Source: Panonychus citri (Eukaryota > Arthropoda > Arachnida > Trombidiformes > Tetranychidae). Taken from it: a DNA stretch of 64,000 bases. Each line of letters opens with the position of its first letter. Position 1 is the stretch's first letter. A program made the position numbers and the translations under genes. Below, piece after piece: positions 26,481 through 37,800 of the stretch. Under the pieces are notes generated by a model. It searched no databases. It was not told the DNA's origin and was given only the letters and a program-made list of their open reading frames with translations. The DNA is taken from positions 4,349,001 to 4,413,000 of the forward strand of contig NW_026515546.1 of assembly GCF_014898815.1 (NCBI RefSeq). Reading direction: 5' to 3'.

Positions 26481-26574
26481 AAATATATATTAGCTGCCAC
26501 TTCCGTTTCCGTTTCTGAGAAAATTTTTTAGTTTCTATTTTTTTAATGCGTTATTCTTACATTTTAGTTTCTTT

Positions 26575-27855
26575 TTGTCAATTAATTTAAGTTTTTGCTT
26601 TTCTATAACGACTACTATATCAGCTAAAGATTTTCTGCAAAAAGTATGTGCTAAACTACCTCGAAATCGAAAAGATCGTTTTCAAGATGATAATGAGTTA
26701 ATCGACACCATTGTCAATTTAATGGTTAATTTGGATGGAAACAAGTCTTGTGAGCTTGAAAGCTTTGAGGAATTGGTGTTCAATTCTTCTGAAGAAGATG
26801 AAATTTATGTCCCAACAGAGGAACCTCTGGACATTTCTACAAATTAGTTCACCATGGAATATATGGCAAAAGTTGTTGAATATGCAAAAAATCACTCATT
26901 CACTTCTGTGCATCATATGTATAGGAGTGTTCTTTATCCCAATTATATTAGCCGTTTTCGATAATACTTGGACAAGTTTGGAACAAACAAAACCAAATAC
27001 CGGACAATAAGTGAATATTGCTTCAAGAAGTTCAAGGAAACTCGAGAAAAAGGTGCAAGTATTCATGATGTTACTCTTAAAAGATGAGCACTAGAGAAGG
27101 CAAGAGAACTGGGTATGGAACAGTTTAAAGCCTCTCGTTCTTGGATACATTCGTTTAAAAAAAGGAATAACATTGTATCAAGGAAAGTTACCAAATTTGT
27201 GACAAAAAACTATTCTTCAGATCAGATAGAAATTGAAAATAGCGGGGTTGCATTTCATCTCAAATTGTCTGACGAAATAATACCTAATACACCTGTGGAT
27301 CAAATCTTTAATAGTGACCAGTGTGGATTTAACTATGAAATGCATGGAAACCGAACGCTCTCTTTCAGGGGTGAAAATCAAACAATTTGTACTATTGGCT
27401 CTTCTAATGCAGTAACTCACTCATATATAATACAACCTCTTATTTCCATGTCAGGGCAGCTATGCAAGAACCTGTTGATTTGTCTTCAAGAACCTAGCGG
27501 CAGTTTTGGACCTCGTGTTAAGGAAAGCTTACCAACAGTATTAGGAGTTTTCATCACTTGCACAAAATCCGGAAAGGTTGACAAAGAAACACTCATACAA
27601 TGGCGAGATAATTGTTTGTTTCCTAATGTTTATTCTAATGCATGTCTTATACTTGATTCTTACTCGACTCAAAGAGATCCCAAAATCTTTATAACACAAT
27701 CACATCATGTTTCTTTATGTACATTACCCCCAGGAACAACATCATTTCTACAACCACTTGATGTTTACTTTTTCCGACCATGGAAATCATTCTTTAGAAA
27801 ATTTACAGAAAGAATCATCACCGATGGTATAGAGGTTGTTAGACTAGGTCAGTAA
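26575..27855 (+). pseudogene. Pogo-type (Tc1/mariner superfamily) DDE transposase with three nonsense codons
   Basis: A single reading frame spans about 427 codons. It is interrupted only by TAG (26845-26847), TAA (26962-26964) and TGA (27085-27087), with no frameshift. The N-terminal part resembles a CENP-B/pogo helix-turn-helix region (KASRSWIHSFKKRNNIVSRK). The catalytic part shows the first Asp in IFNSDQCGF, the second in LILDSYSTQ, and downstream PPGTTSFLQPLDVYFFRPWK, all typical of DDE_1 transposases. Such enzymes cut and paste elements into TA dinucleotides. No convincing terminal inverted repeat pair was found around the gene. The pattern of point nonsense mutations without indels suggests moderate age. 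Confidence 0.85.
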
Positions 27856-27857
27856 TA

Positions 27858-28029
27858 GTCAAAACTGTTATTTGTATATATGTAATGACAGACTGCTCAG
27901 ATCAACTTGCAATTTGACCATTTTTCAAGGTCGAAATAATTGTCAAGGTCATTTTGGTCAAGATCGCTGTAACTAATTTTTTTGCGATTTTTAGCCAATA
28001 GAGCGTGCTAGAAATACTTTAGTTCACAT
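27858..28029. other. Short spacer between pogo and gypsy relics
   Basis: AT-rich DNA with no recognised feature. Confidence 0.5.
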
Positions 28030-29550
28030 GCCGACTTAATACATTCTCGATTAAAAATTTTGCCGTGGTTTTAGCATCTCTTTTCCGAATCGCCTTCAAC
28101 TCTACCCACCGCATAAAGTATTCACTGCCTCAATGATATATTTCATTGCATTTTCATTTCATAATTTCCAGATGATCGGAAAAAGGAACTAAAATATCAA
28201 TTCCAATTTTTTCAAAGGGTTGAGAAACATAATTCGATTTCGATGGTGGATTTGCATTACTCTCTCCTGCTTCATTAGTTTGACATTTAATACAAGTTTT
28301 CACATGTTTGGTTATGTCTTTTATCAATCTTGGCGAATATTACATTGATTTCAGCATCAAGATTTGATAAGTTTGAATAGACCACAATGACCGGAAACGG
28401 CATCGTCTTGGTAACTTTTCAAAACCTATTGAATCAAAGAATTAGGTAGAACGTCTACCCATTTTTCGCCCGAACGAGTGATCACTTTTCGTTGAAGAAC
28501 TCTTTACTAAACTCGGTTAAATTGTTGAATCTGATTTTTAAGTTTGAGATTTAAATTATTTATATTTTCAATTTGTCTTAAAGTTGATTGAATGAATGGA
28601 TCGCTTCGTTGATGGTTTAATGGTTCATTTAATCTCTGATTGTATTAGGTTACCTATAGTGTAAAAATATCATCTCTTTGTTCTATGTCATCTAATTGTA
28701 ATGAATTAAGTTCAGGATCAATTGTTGGATATCGACTTAAACAATCGGCGTCAGCATGAGTTTTTCCTGATTTGTAAGTGATGATAAAATCAAATGATTG
28801 AATGGTAATTGCATCAAGCGCGAAGGTAATTTCGCTATTGTTTTTAGAAAGCATAAAGCACAGTGGTCAGTTACCACCTCAATGCCTTCTAAATAGTGCC
28901 TGAATTTTTCTACTGCGTGAATGATTGCCAAGCATTCTTTTTAGGGTAGTTAATTCAAGCTCCTCTGATTTGCCTGGAAGCATAAGCGATTGGATTCCAT
29001 TTTCCTTCATCTTTTTGCAAAAAAATTGTGTCTAATCTCATGTCAGATGAATCGGTTTTTAGTTGTGTTTCTCTTGATGGATCATAATGACGCAGGAGTG
29101 GTGAATGAGTTAATTTATCTTTTAACTCATTGAATGCTCGAATTTGTTCCTCCTCCCTTTTGAACGGATGTTCTTTACGAGTTAACTGAGTTAAAGAGCT
29201 AGCAATTCGAGCAAAACCCTCGAAGAATTTCTGATAATATGAACATAGTGTCACAAAAGCCCGTACATCTTTTAGTGTTATTGGAGTTAGGAATTTTTCA
29301 ATTGCTTTAATTTTTTCATCATCTGATTCTTGACCTTTAGTACTTATACTATGACCCAGTTAAAGAATTTTTGTTTGAAAAAATTTACATTTTTCAGGCT
29401 TTAAGGTAAGCACCGCTGTTGGAAGATGCTGCAAAACTGATTCCAACAACGCTAAATGCTCCTCTTCTGTTTTGCTGAATACAATGATATCATCAATATA
29501 AACTACATTAAATTTCAATTCACCTCCTAGTTTTAGGTCGTTTTGTCAGG
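28030..29550 (-). pseudogene. Ty3/gypsy pol fragment (end of reverse transcriptase, RNase H, start of integrase)
   Basis: Read on the minus strand from 29550, the fragment begins with the RT core VVYIDDIIVFSK (YIDD box). It continues through LKPEKCKFF and the connection domain (YYQKFFEGFARIASSLTQLT, 29254-28955). RNase H follows (YASRQIRGA, then VTDHCAL), then the tether YKSGKTHADADCLSR. Decayed integrase zinc-domain and linker sequence follows towards 28030. At least two frameshifts and several stops break it. Gag, protease, the N-terminal RT and the integrase catalytic core are absent, and no LTR was seen. The 5' edge meets the copia relic at about 29550, on the opposite strand. Confidence 0.85.
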
Positions 29551-29599
29551 TGCCTGAAATTTTTTATCTCTGGTATTAATATAAACTTGCAGAATCTAA

Positions 29600-30075
29600 A
29601 ATCTAAGTAACTAATAAATGAAAAGAAAGATGAGCGAGAAAAAAATAATAAACATGGTGACGCTTTAGTTTCAACTAATAATTTCAAAGAGAATCAGAGT
29701 AACAATGTGAGAAAGTGTTACTGTTGTGGAAGTCCTGATCATTTGCTACCTTAGTTTCCTCAGAATAGGAACATAAATTTTCAAAGAAAAAATAAGTTCA
29801 ATTCTTATAACAAGAGATCATTTCATAAGAATTTAATGGTCACAAATAATCGAAATAACAATCGAAACCAAAACAATCACGACAACAAAAGTAACAACAA
29901 CCAAGAAAACAACTGAAATAATAACAACAACAATCAGTATCAAAATAATAGAAACATATCGAATAAAAATAATCGTAATCGTGATAATTATTCAAACAGA
30001 TCAAATAATCAGAACAACAACAATGATAATAATGAAGAAAATTCTGATAATAATTATCTCTTTTACTGTCAATGA
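29600..30075 (+). pseudogene. Copia gag C-terminal remnant with zinc knuckle
   Basis: One frame reads a charged segment, then CYCCGSPDHLLP followed by TAG at 29752-29754 exactly where the last Cys of a CX2CX4HX4C knuckle should be. An Asn-rich tail follows, with a second stop further on. Such nucleocapsid knuckles bind element RNA during packaging. The frame ends at TGA near 30075. Confidence 0.7.
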
Positions 30076-30083
30076 AAACGAAT

Positions 30084-31500
30084 TGTGATGATGATTTTTT
30101 CATCTCTCTCTCTCTTTCTTAATTTTCTTCTCTTTCCTTCCAAATTCCTTTCCCTCTTTCGCTCTTTCTCATTTGATTTTCTTTCTTTTTCTTTACTCTC
30201 TCTCTCTCTCTCTGCACATTTCTTTTATCCTTTCGTTTTTCCTTTCTACCTTCTCTTTCTTCTTTATCTGTCTTTTTCTCTCTCTTTCCTCTTCTTTCTT
30301 CAATCATTTGACTAAAAAAATAAGAGCAAACAACAACAAAATTACAGATATATTTCATTGGCGTTTTTTGTTTGTTTGTTAATGAGACAACTAATTCGTC
30401 TAATTGGTTTATAAATTTCCTCATATTGTTTAGAACAATTTAAGGAAAGCAATTGATTTATTTATTTTTCTTTTTTCATTCTCCCATTGTCCAAGTTCTT
30501 ACCACAACTGGTGCCAGCTGTGGTGAACATCCTTACCCTTTTCCTATTCAATATTATTCTCAATGTATTAACCCAGGTAGCCTGAGTTAATCCATTTCAT
30601 TGATTATTAAATGAGGTTATAGTCACAAAAATTCAATCATGGACCTTAGCCACCGAAATTTAAAAATCAACTTTAGCCGCCGAAATTTAACAATCAACCT
30701 TAGCCGCCGAAATTTAACTATTAGATCTCAGCTATTATAATTCAATTGCCATAAACTTAATCACAATTATTAACCTTCAACCGTCAAGCTCAATATAATC
30801 TCATCACCAGAATCTTATCACCAGAAACTCATCACCAATAGAACTTGATTAATTCAAATTAACGATGTTTAATTCATTTACCTCAAAGGTCAATATGGTA
30901 ACTAGCCAGGTAGTCTGACTAATCTCTTTCCAATAAATCTTTCTTTTTAATTTATTCAATTTTATCCTTTTTTCTGTAAAAGATCAGTTAATTAATAAGG
31001 TGATCAGACAACAATTAATTAAGATTAATTAGCCAGATAATTGATTCAGGAAACAATAACAATTAAAGTTAGACCATTAATTATCGGAAATCAGTAATAG
31101 TTAATTCAGTAAATTACAGAAAATCAAATCGATTAACCAATTTAATAATAATCAATTAATTAAGATTCACAGGATAATTAAATAAATAAATTAGTGAAAG
31201 GTTCTCAAGTGAGCTAATTTAATCGATTAGGTACAGAATATTCAACATCAGTATAAAATCAAAAGTAAATCATTGAGAATTCTAAATTTCTTCTTTTCTT
31301 TTTAATTTGTGTTTAATTGATTTTAATCAATTTCCTTTTTTTAATCCGTATTCTTATAATTTCTTCTTCTTTATTATATCTTAATCTCTTTATTGTTCAC
31401 CCTCAATTATAAATTAATTCTTAACTTGTGTAGTCTTTTAAACATTTCATAAAATTACTTCCATTAAACTTTAATTTGTCATATTTAAAACCGTCACAAA
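30084..31500. other. Non-coding stretch inside the copia relic
   Basis: It starts with a CT-rich low-complexity block (30100-30300) and includes a three-unit 27-bp tandem repeat. The rest is AT-rich sequence in which CCAGGTAG-CTGA-like phrases recur near 30575 and 30910. A copia gag-pol frame would normally be continuous here, so this may be a nested insertion such as a solo LTR or MITE. No clear boundaries were found. Confidence 0.45.
30645..30725 (+). repeat. 27-bp tandem repeat, three copies
   Basis: Three head-to-tail units share the core TTAGCC(A/G)CCGAAATTTAA. Units two and three differ mainly in their last few bases. Confidence 0.9.
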
Positions 31501-31509
31501 AACAAACGT

Positions 31510-33060
31510 GACAGAATCAAGTTGTTCTCATTGGTTGTTAGATACAGAAGCAAGTTTTTGCATGACAAGTAATATTCGTTTCCACTCGTTTCCATGAATT
31601 AGATGAACCAATTTCATTGCACAGATAGCTTGCTCTCTCTTGCTTCTTACTCTTTGTTTTGGATAGAGATCCACTTCTAATTCAACTGAAATTCACTATG
31701 CTAATTCAGGTAAAACTGTCATGATTGCTAATAGATTTTCAAATACTTTTAATTTAATGATAAACAAAGAGACAATAAAGCTTCATTTTCATTGGAATCG
31801 AAAGCGACACTTACTGATTGGCATAAGTGACTTGCTCACATTGCCGTTTACAAGATTATTCCAATGTCTCGAGATGGTATTTTACCTAAAATAAAAATCG
31901 ATTATGAACCAAGTAAATTCCACTGCGAGGGTTGTATTAAAAGTTAAATATGTCAAAAAACTTACAGGTCAGTGAAAGAGAGAGATGTTAAGACTGGAGA
32001 ATCTATTCACTGTGACCTCCAGGGTCCAATGTCAGTTAGCTCATTGAACGGAAGTAAATATGCTCTTGTTACTGAAGATGAAAAAAGTTCTTTATGTGCC
32101 ATTTTCTTTCAGAAACAAAAATCAGCATCGTTTTCTAATCTCGATAAGTTTATTAGATACGCTGAAAAAACGACTGAAAACAAGATAAAGTTAATCAGAA
32201 GTGATAATAGAAAGAATTTATCGACATTAGAGTTAAAACTTTACTACAAAATAAAGATATCGTTCATGAATTAACTGAACCTTATTCACCACAACAAAAT
32301 GGTAGAATCGAGAGAGAGAACAGAACAATTACTGAATTAGCCAGGTCATTGATGCTCAATAGCAAATTGCCGAAGTTCCTTATGGACGAGGCAATGAGTA
32401 CCGCTGTGTATGTGTTAAAAATAATTCCGAATAAAAGTCAACAAAATGTTAGCCCTCTTGAGCTGTTCACGAAGAGAAAACCGAATTTTACTCACCTTAA
32501 GATCTCTGACTGTTTTTTTGATACCGAAATTCCTGATCACATGAGAAAGAAATGGGATCGAAAGGGAAAGAAAGTTATTTTCCTTGGTTACACTAATACC
32601 ATCAACAATTCACCCATTATGCTTTTGACATCGACACAAGAAAATCGACTTCGGGTTTCGTGGTAACTTTAGGAGGATCACCAGTTTCTTGGGCTTCTCG
32701 CTTACAAAATCAATTGCTCAAACAACCACTGCGGCCGAGTATGTTTCAATTGCAGACTATGGAAAAGATATACTTTGGTATATGCAATTACTTATAGATT
32801 TAAAAGTTCCGATCGATTTTCCAGTTAAAATAATGTCTGATAATCAAGGATCAATTAAATTGTCAAAAAATTCATAAACGGACGAAACATGTTGATGTTA
32901 GATATCACTTCATCCTTGATCATCAAGAGAAAGGTACAATAAAATTGAACTTCATTTCAACTCATGATCAACTGGCGGATATGTTTACAAAGTCGTTATG
33001 TTCACCGTCATTGCGAAAATGTTGAAACTTTTTGAACATCTATTGAGATCGAGCTTGGAG
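31510..33060 (+). pseudogene. Copia pol relic: protease, integrase, RNase H; reverse transcriptase deleted
   Basis: The protease active-site region reads HWLLDTEAS (family DTGAS/DSGAT). The pre-integrase domain has WHK-stop-LAHI and FHCEGCIKS (HHCC zinc site). The integrase core (31972-32274) includes GESIHCDLQGPM and IRSDN. A frame change then gives EPYSPQQNGRIERENRT, the conserved integrase block, and FLGYT. The frame then passes within a few codons into RNase H (DTRKSTSGFV, then QTTTAAEYVS, DNQGSIKLSKN, KHVDVRYHF, DMFTKSL). About 400-600 codons of RT that normally lie between are gone. Multiple stops and shifts are present. Confidence 0.85.
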
Positions 33061-33085
33061 CAAGAGAGGGTGTTGGTTATTTCAA

Positions 33086-34008
33086 CAATTATTAACCTTG
33101 ATTATTACCTCACTTTACTTAAGATATCAAAATCATTTCATTTAATCATCGACATCAATTTACAGGAATTCAAATTTTCCCCATTGAGTTAACACAGAGA
33201 CTCATCATAATCACCCAACTTTTAGCTTAATCTTTTGATCAAACAATAATCAAACTAATATAAATTTGAAGAGCCTCAAATGCATTCGCAGAGTAATAAA
33301 CTGAAAACATCGAGTTTTCAGTTGATTTTTAACATAAACGAGTAACTTGAACACACCAACTAAATGTTGCCAAGATGTCAAAGGTTATATTTATATATAT
33401 TTAGCCAGATCATGATATGAATAATTGAACAGAACATGTTTTATTTCTGTACCATAAATATTGACCGAGTAATGACCAAAAATGTTTGGTCCATTTCCAT
33501 TTCCCATAAATAAGGTTTTTCGCTTATTGTAGCTTATTGACATTTACCATGTTGACCAAACATTATAATTGGTTAAAGGTCATCAAGAAAAAGATAAAAT
33601 TAAGCTTAATAATTAACCTTAATTTTTTGGTCTCTCATACTGGCGCCTAAATCCTTAAAATTAAAACTTACCTTTTTCCTTTGTTGATCTTCCATATTCT
33701 CCTAAGCTCTAATTTCATCCATATGCTGATCCAAATTGATCACCTCTTTTGGCGCTTCAATGCTGTTCACTTTCCTTTGTTAATGAAGCAAAGACAAACT
33801 CAAACCAACGGTCACTTCAGATTGACCAATAAGGTCAACTTTTACTTTTTCATTGTAAACGCCTTTCTTATTATTTAAACTAATTTCTTTGTTAATAAAT
33901 AAGTCCAGTTAATAATGTACAAGTAAATGTTTAACTGTGGCTCTTCATGTTTTCGTGTTTAATTTAAATAAAGTTTCAATTATACAATTCGACATAATTA
34001 GTTATTAA
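33086..34008. other. Probable remains of copia 3' LTR and flanking DNA
   Basis: If the LTR starts at about 33069, its 3' end lies somewhere in this stretch. No CAACA-type end with a duplicated partner could be fixed. An 11-bp inverted repeat (AATGTTTGGTC and its complement) sits at 33481-33491 and 33554-33564. No gene is supported. Confidence 0.4.
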
Positions 34009-34861
34009 GGCCCGTATTCACCAACCGTAATTAAATTGAGTCTAGTTATAAATCAGCTGATCAGCTGATCACAACTTTTGTGTTTCACCAACTTTGATCA
34101 ACTCTTGATCTCGGATCAGATTTAAGTTTAGGTCAATTTAATTAGAGGATTAAAAAATCTTGTTTCACCAACCGACATCAATTGATCTTAGCTTAAATTG
34201 TTGTTTCACCAACCGAAATCATCTTCATTTGATCTCGGAAGTCTTGATCAAAATTAAATCTTGGTAATTACCACGATTAACTCTTGATTATGACTTTTTC
34301 CTCATTTTTCCATCCGAACCCATTTTCTTTGATTTTTTTAAATAAATTGATTAATAACGTTATGTCCTATTATTTTTCTACAATTTTCGCTAGCGTAAAA
34401 AAGATTTTTTTGCTTAAAAAAATATTAAACAAAGATATCAAGAAAACTTGATCAGTGTAATCATATAACTTGTTAATGGTTTTGAAATCAATCTTATTTT
34501 CAAGTATTTTGCATAAACAATTAATTAATTCATCCCCTTCAAATTAACCGCTTTTGGTTAAAGAGAAATATGTTTTTATTGTCATGACCGTTGTTTTGTT
34601 TGGTGATCGGTTGGTTAAAAAATTAATTAAAAATTAGGGGTAAAAATGAAAAAACAGGGAAAAAAGACCTTCTTAGGCACAATTTCCTAATTAAATTAAT
34701 ATTCAATTGCTTTGAATTCAACTTGATTTGAACCCAAAATCAAAGAATTGGGAATCAACTAATCGAGCTTGGTGAAACAACTTTTTAGTCTAAACTCTGA
34801 ATCGGTCTGATCTCAGGATTAGTTGATCACTGCTTTTAATTACGGTTGGTGAGTATGGGCC
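34009..34861. mobile_element. Complete 853-bp Harbinger-like MITE with TAA target duplication
   Basis: The left end reads GGCCCGTATTCACCAACCG and the right end, on the other strand, GGCCCATACTCACCAACCG. The match extends about 27 bp into GTAATTAAA with two mismatches. The direct flanks are TAA (34006-34008) and TAA (34862-34864), so the target duplication is intact. The GGCCC start and 3-bp TAA duplication fit the PIF/Harbinger superfamily. The subterminal DNA repeats the phrase TTTCACCAAC several times in both orientations, along with a GATCAGCTGATC palindrome. No ORF is inside, so it is non-autonomous. Confidence 0.85.
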
Positions 34862-34864
34862 TAA

Positions 34865-37800
34865 GTTGGTGAAATATACAAAGTTCTTTCTTATGTTTCT
34901 ACAAAACCACAAGGTTTCAATTCGCAACTCAAAAGTCAATTTTTTAGCGTATTGACCATTCTTACTATTTACTTGTCTTTCCACCTGGTTGATCGGTGTG
35001 AACTAATTTTTTCGTAAGATGTATCAACTGCTCTCTCTCGCTATTACTCTTTGCTTTTTCCAACTAATTAGTGAAAACCTCTTAAAAGAGAGAAAGGTTC
35101 GAGACTACTTTTAAAACGTTGTTGGCCTTGTGGTTACCTCGAAAAGTAAATTAACTTGTGCAAGGAAAAAGAAATAAGAAGAGTAAGAGTTGTTACTTCT
35201 ATCACCACTGTGAGCATTGAACAGATTAAGACCTTGAGATTATCTGATGATCATGGCTTGAATATTTTTCTATGAAGAAATTTAAATTTCCTTTTACAAT
35301 TTCATTTTTCTCTTTTTAGGTGATTTTTGAATTTGATTGAAGCCAAAAGGAAAAGAACCTAGAAGAAAATGTTTCTTTTCATCCTTATCATTGGAGCAAT
35401 TTGAAAATTTATATATTCGAATCGGTGAATTGATAAACTGACCGAGAAAGAGATGAATGAAAATAAAAAACTCGTTAAATCCCAATAGAGAAAAATATTT
35501 CAATCGATTGATTCTGACCAGCGATTCAATAACAAACTAGTGATGAGTAAATAGAAGGAAGAAAAAACGATTATCAATTCAATGGAATAGATTTTGTTGA
35601 TTTTTTTCCACCCTCGAGCTTCACACTTTCACCTTTATCCATTCACCGAATCAACCTAATCATTATAATCAAAATCAGCACCATAACATGAAACTGTAAC
35701 TTCCTTGTCAATATTAACCACAAATACACTTCTCAGAATATCAAAATTGATCGAGAATATTAAGTTATAAATGAAAGAAATACAGAACTTTTCCTTTACC
35801 TCTCACTTTCAATTTCAAACTTTCCATGAAAAATCAAAGTAAACCTTAAAAACTTGAACCATCACAGTTACATGAATATGTAAACAACTTGAATCTCAAT
35901 CTCATCCAAAATCATTTTCAACAATAGACTCTATCATTCATGATGATTAGAGTTTAAAATTTATCATGAAAACTATTGTTTCATATGAATTCTCATTAGA
36001 TTGAAAAAGATTAACTTGTTGCTTATTATTATCATATGAAGTCTTATCGTTATTTTAATCATCATCATGGCTGGGAAACTCAAGAAAAGGATAATATCAT
36101 TGAAGATGAGAAATTAAAAATTGTCACCATGATGAATGTTATGATAGCTTTAAGACATGATGATAAAGATGATGATGAAGGAGATGATAAGTTACTGGGT
36201 GGAAGATGGATGTGGATTTTGTTTGAACAAGATGATGATTGTTTCTAATAGGAGGGAGTTGTTACAACATGGGATAAATTGGATTATCAAGAGGTGGAAA
36301 GAGTCAAGAACTTACAGGAAAAAGGGAAAAGATAAATAGTATTAAATGATGATGAAGAAAGAGAAAGAGAAGAAAAGATTTAGTTGTTATTTTCATGATG
36401 GAAAAAAGAGAAATTTTCTTTCTGAGTAACTTTCATATCATTCTTTTATTACCTGAAGCTATCAAGTAAATTGGTTCAACTATTTAGGTTTCATTACCTG
36501 GATATAAACTGAATCCATAGACAGAACAAGAAAATGTTTCAATTTGTTAAAGAAAATACAATAAAAGTGACAGATTAAAATAGAAGTAAAGAAAACTTAT
36601 CAAACTGACCAATGTCCACAACACATGAGAATAGTTTAGGAAGAAAAGTAAAATCATGGTGACACATTCAACTGGTCATTCAATGACCACCATGAACCAA
36701 GTGAATAAAATAAAGATTATGTCGTTGATTAGGAAGTTCTAATCAGGTGATAATCTAAGTGTTAAATAGGGACAAAAAATTAGCTAACCAAATAAAATGT
36801 GACACAATCAGTGAAAGTTCAGTTATGAGATAATTTAACTGTTGAAATTTGATGAAAAGTACATCATTTTATTGTAAAATATTATCAAATGAATACTGAG
36901 TCAATGAATTGAATGAGGTAAAAACAAAGATGAAATCGAAAATCAATTTAAAAACAATTGAATCAATTTGTAAACAATATGATAACTAAAAAGTAAACAT
37001 TAAGAATCTATTATAAGTGAAATATATGAATTCCAATTCGTGGAAATAGTAATCATGATGGTGGAATTTTGTTTCATGATAATGTTACCTTGAGCCAAAA
37101 TTCACTCAGTAAAGTTTTCAGCGTGAAAATGAATACAATTGAGAATCAATCAGAAGAAAATGTTCCTAAAATAGGATAATAATACAAGAAGATGAAAATG
37201 TCTTGGATGGAGAAATAATAACAATAATAGTGACGATAATAATTCCAATGGTATTCAGAGGGAGTGAGGGTATTCAAGAGGTGGAAAAATATTTTCCTAC
37301 TTTGTAACAAATACATAATTTTATTCATCTCTCTCTCTCTCTCACTTTAAAACTATTACAATAATAATAAAGGTAAATTGTATTCAACCATAGGAAATGT
37401 TGTATGAACAGTTTATCATATTATTTATCAACCAAGGGAAATGTCTTTCAATGTTTTTTTTTGTCTTTATATTATTTAAAGGTTATCATTCATGATGGGA
37501 AATTGTTATTGTATTTCTGATCCACCATGAATTTTACATTTCTCTTCATCAAAATGTAATTCATTTTGATTCGCAGTTTATATTCATGATTAACAGGGTA
37601 TTTTGTTTTCTCCCTTGTATTACCTGTCACATACACAGGTAGACATTGGTTATTGGTATTGGTGGTTATTCTGATGATGAGATAATAATAAGCTGAATAT
37701 GATCATAGGAATTGGAAGAATGATAAAAGGTAACATTTTATTTGGAGACAGTTGAAGATATTGAGGTAAATAAGGAGAGAGAGAGAGATAAATAAAGTGA

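Larger units (their letters stand above)
29590..33085 (+). mobile_element. Degenerate Ty1/copia retrotransposon
   Basis: In order on +: a gag remnant with a CCHC knuckle, a roughly 1.4-kb non-coding insert-like stretch, a protease fragment, GAG-pre-integrase, integrase, RNase H, and a polypurine-like tract (GCTTGGAGCAAGAGAGGG). The tract runs straight into TGTTGG...TCAACA at about 33069, which looks like the start of a 3' LTR. The reverse transcriptase is missing. Several stops and frameshifts show it is dead. No 5' LTR could be recognised upstream of gag. Confidence 0.8.

Noticed and set aside
30100..30424. Phe/Ser/Leu-rich and Lys/Glu/Arg-rich ORFs on both strands
   Set aside because: They are readings of a CT-rich low-complexity block with no homology pattern.
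33481..33564. 11-bp inverted repeat AATGTTTGGTC with a 62-bp loop as a mini-transposon
   Set aside because: No flanking target duplication, and the match is too short in AT-rich DNA to support an element.
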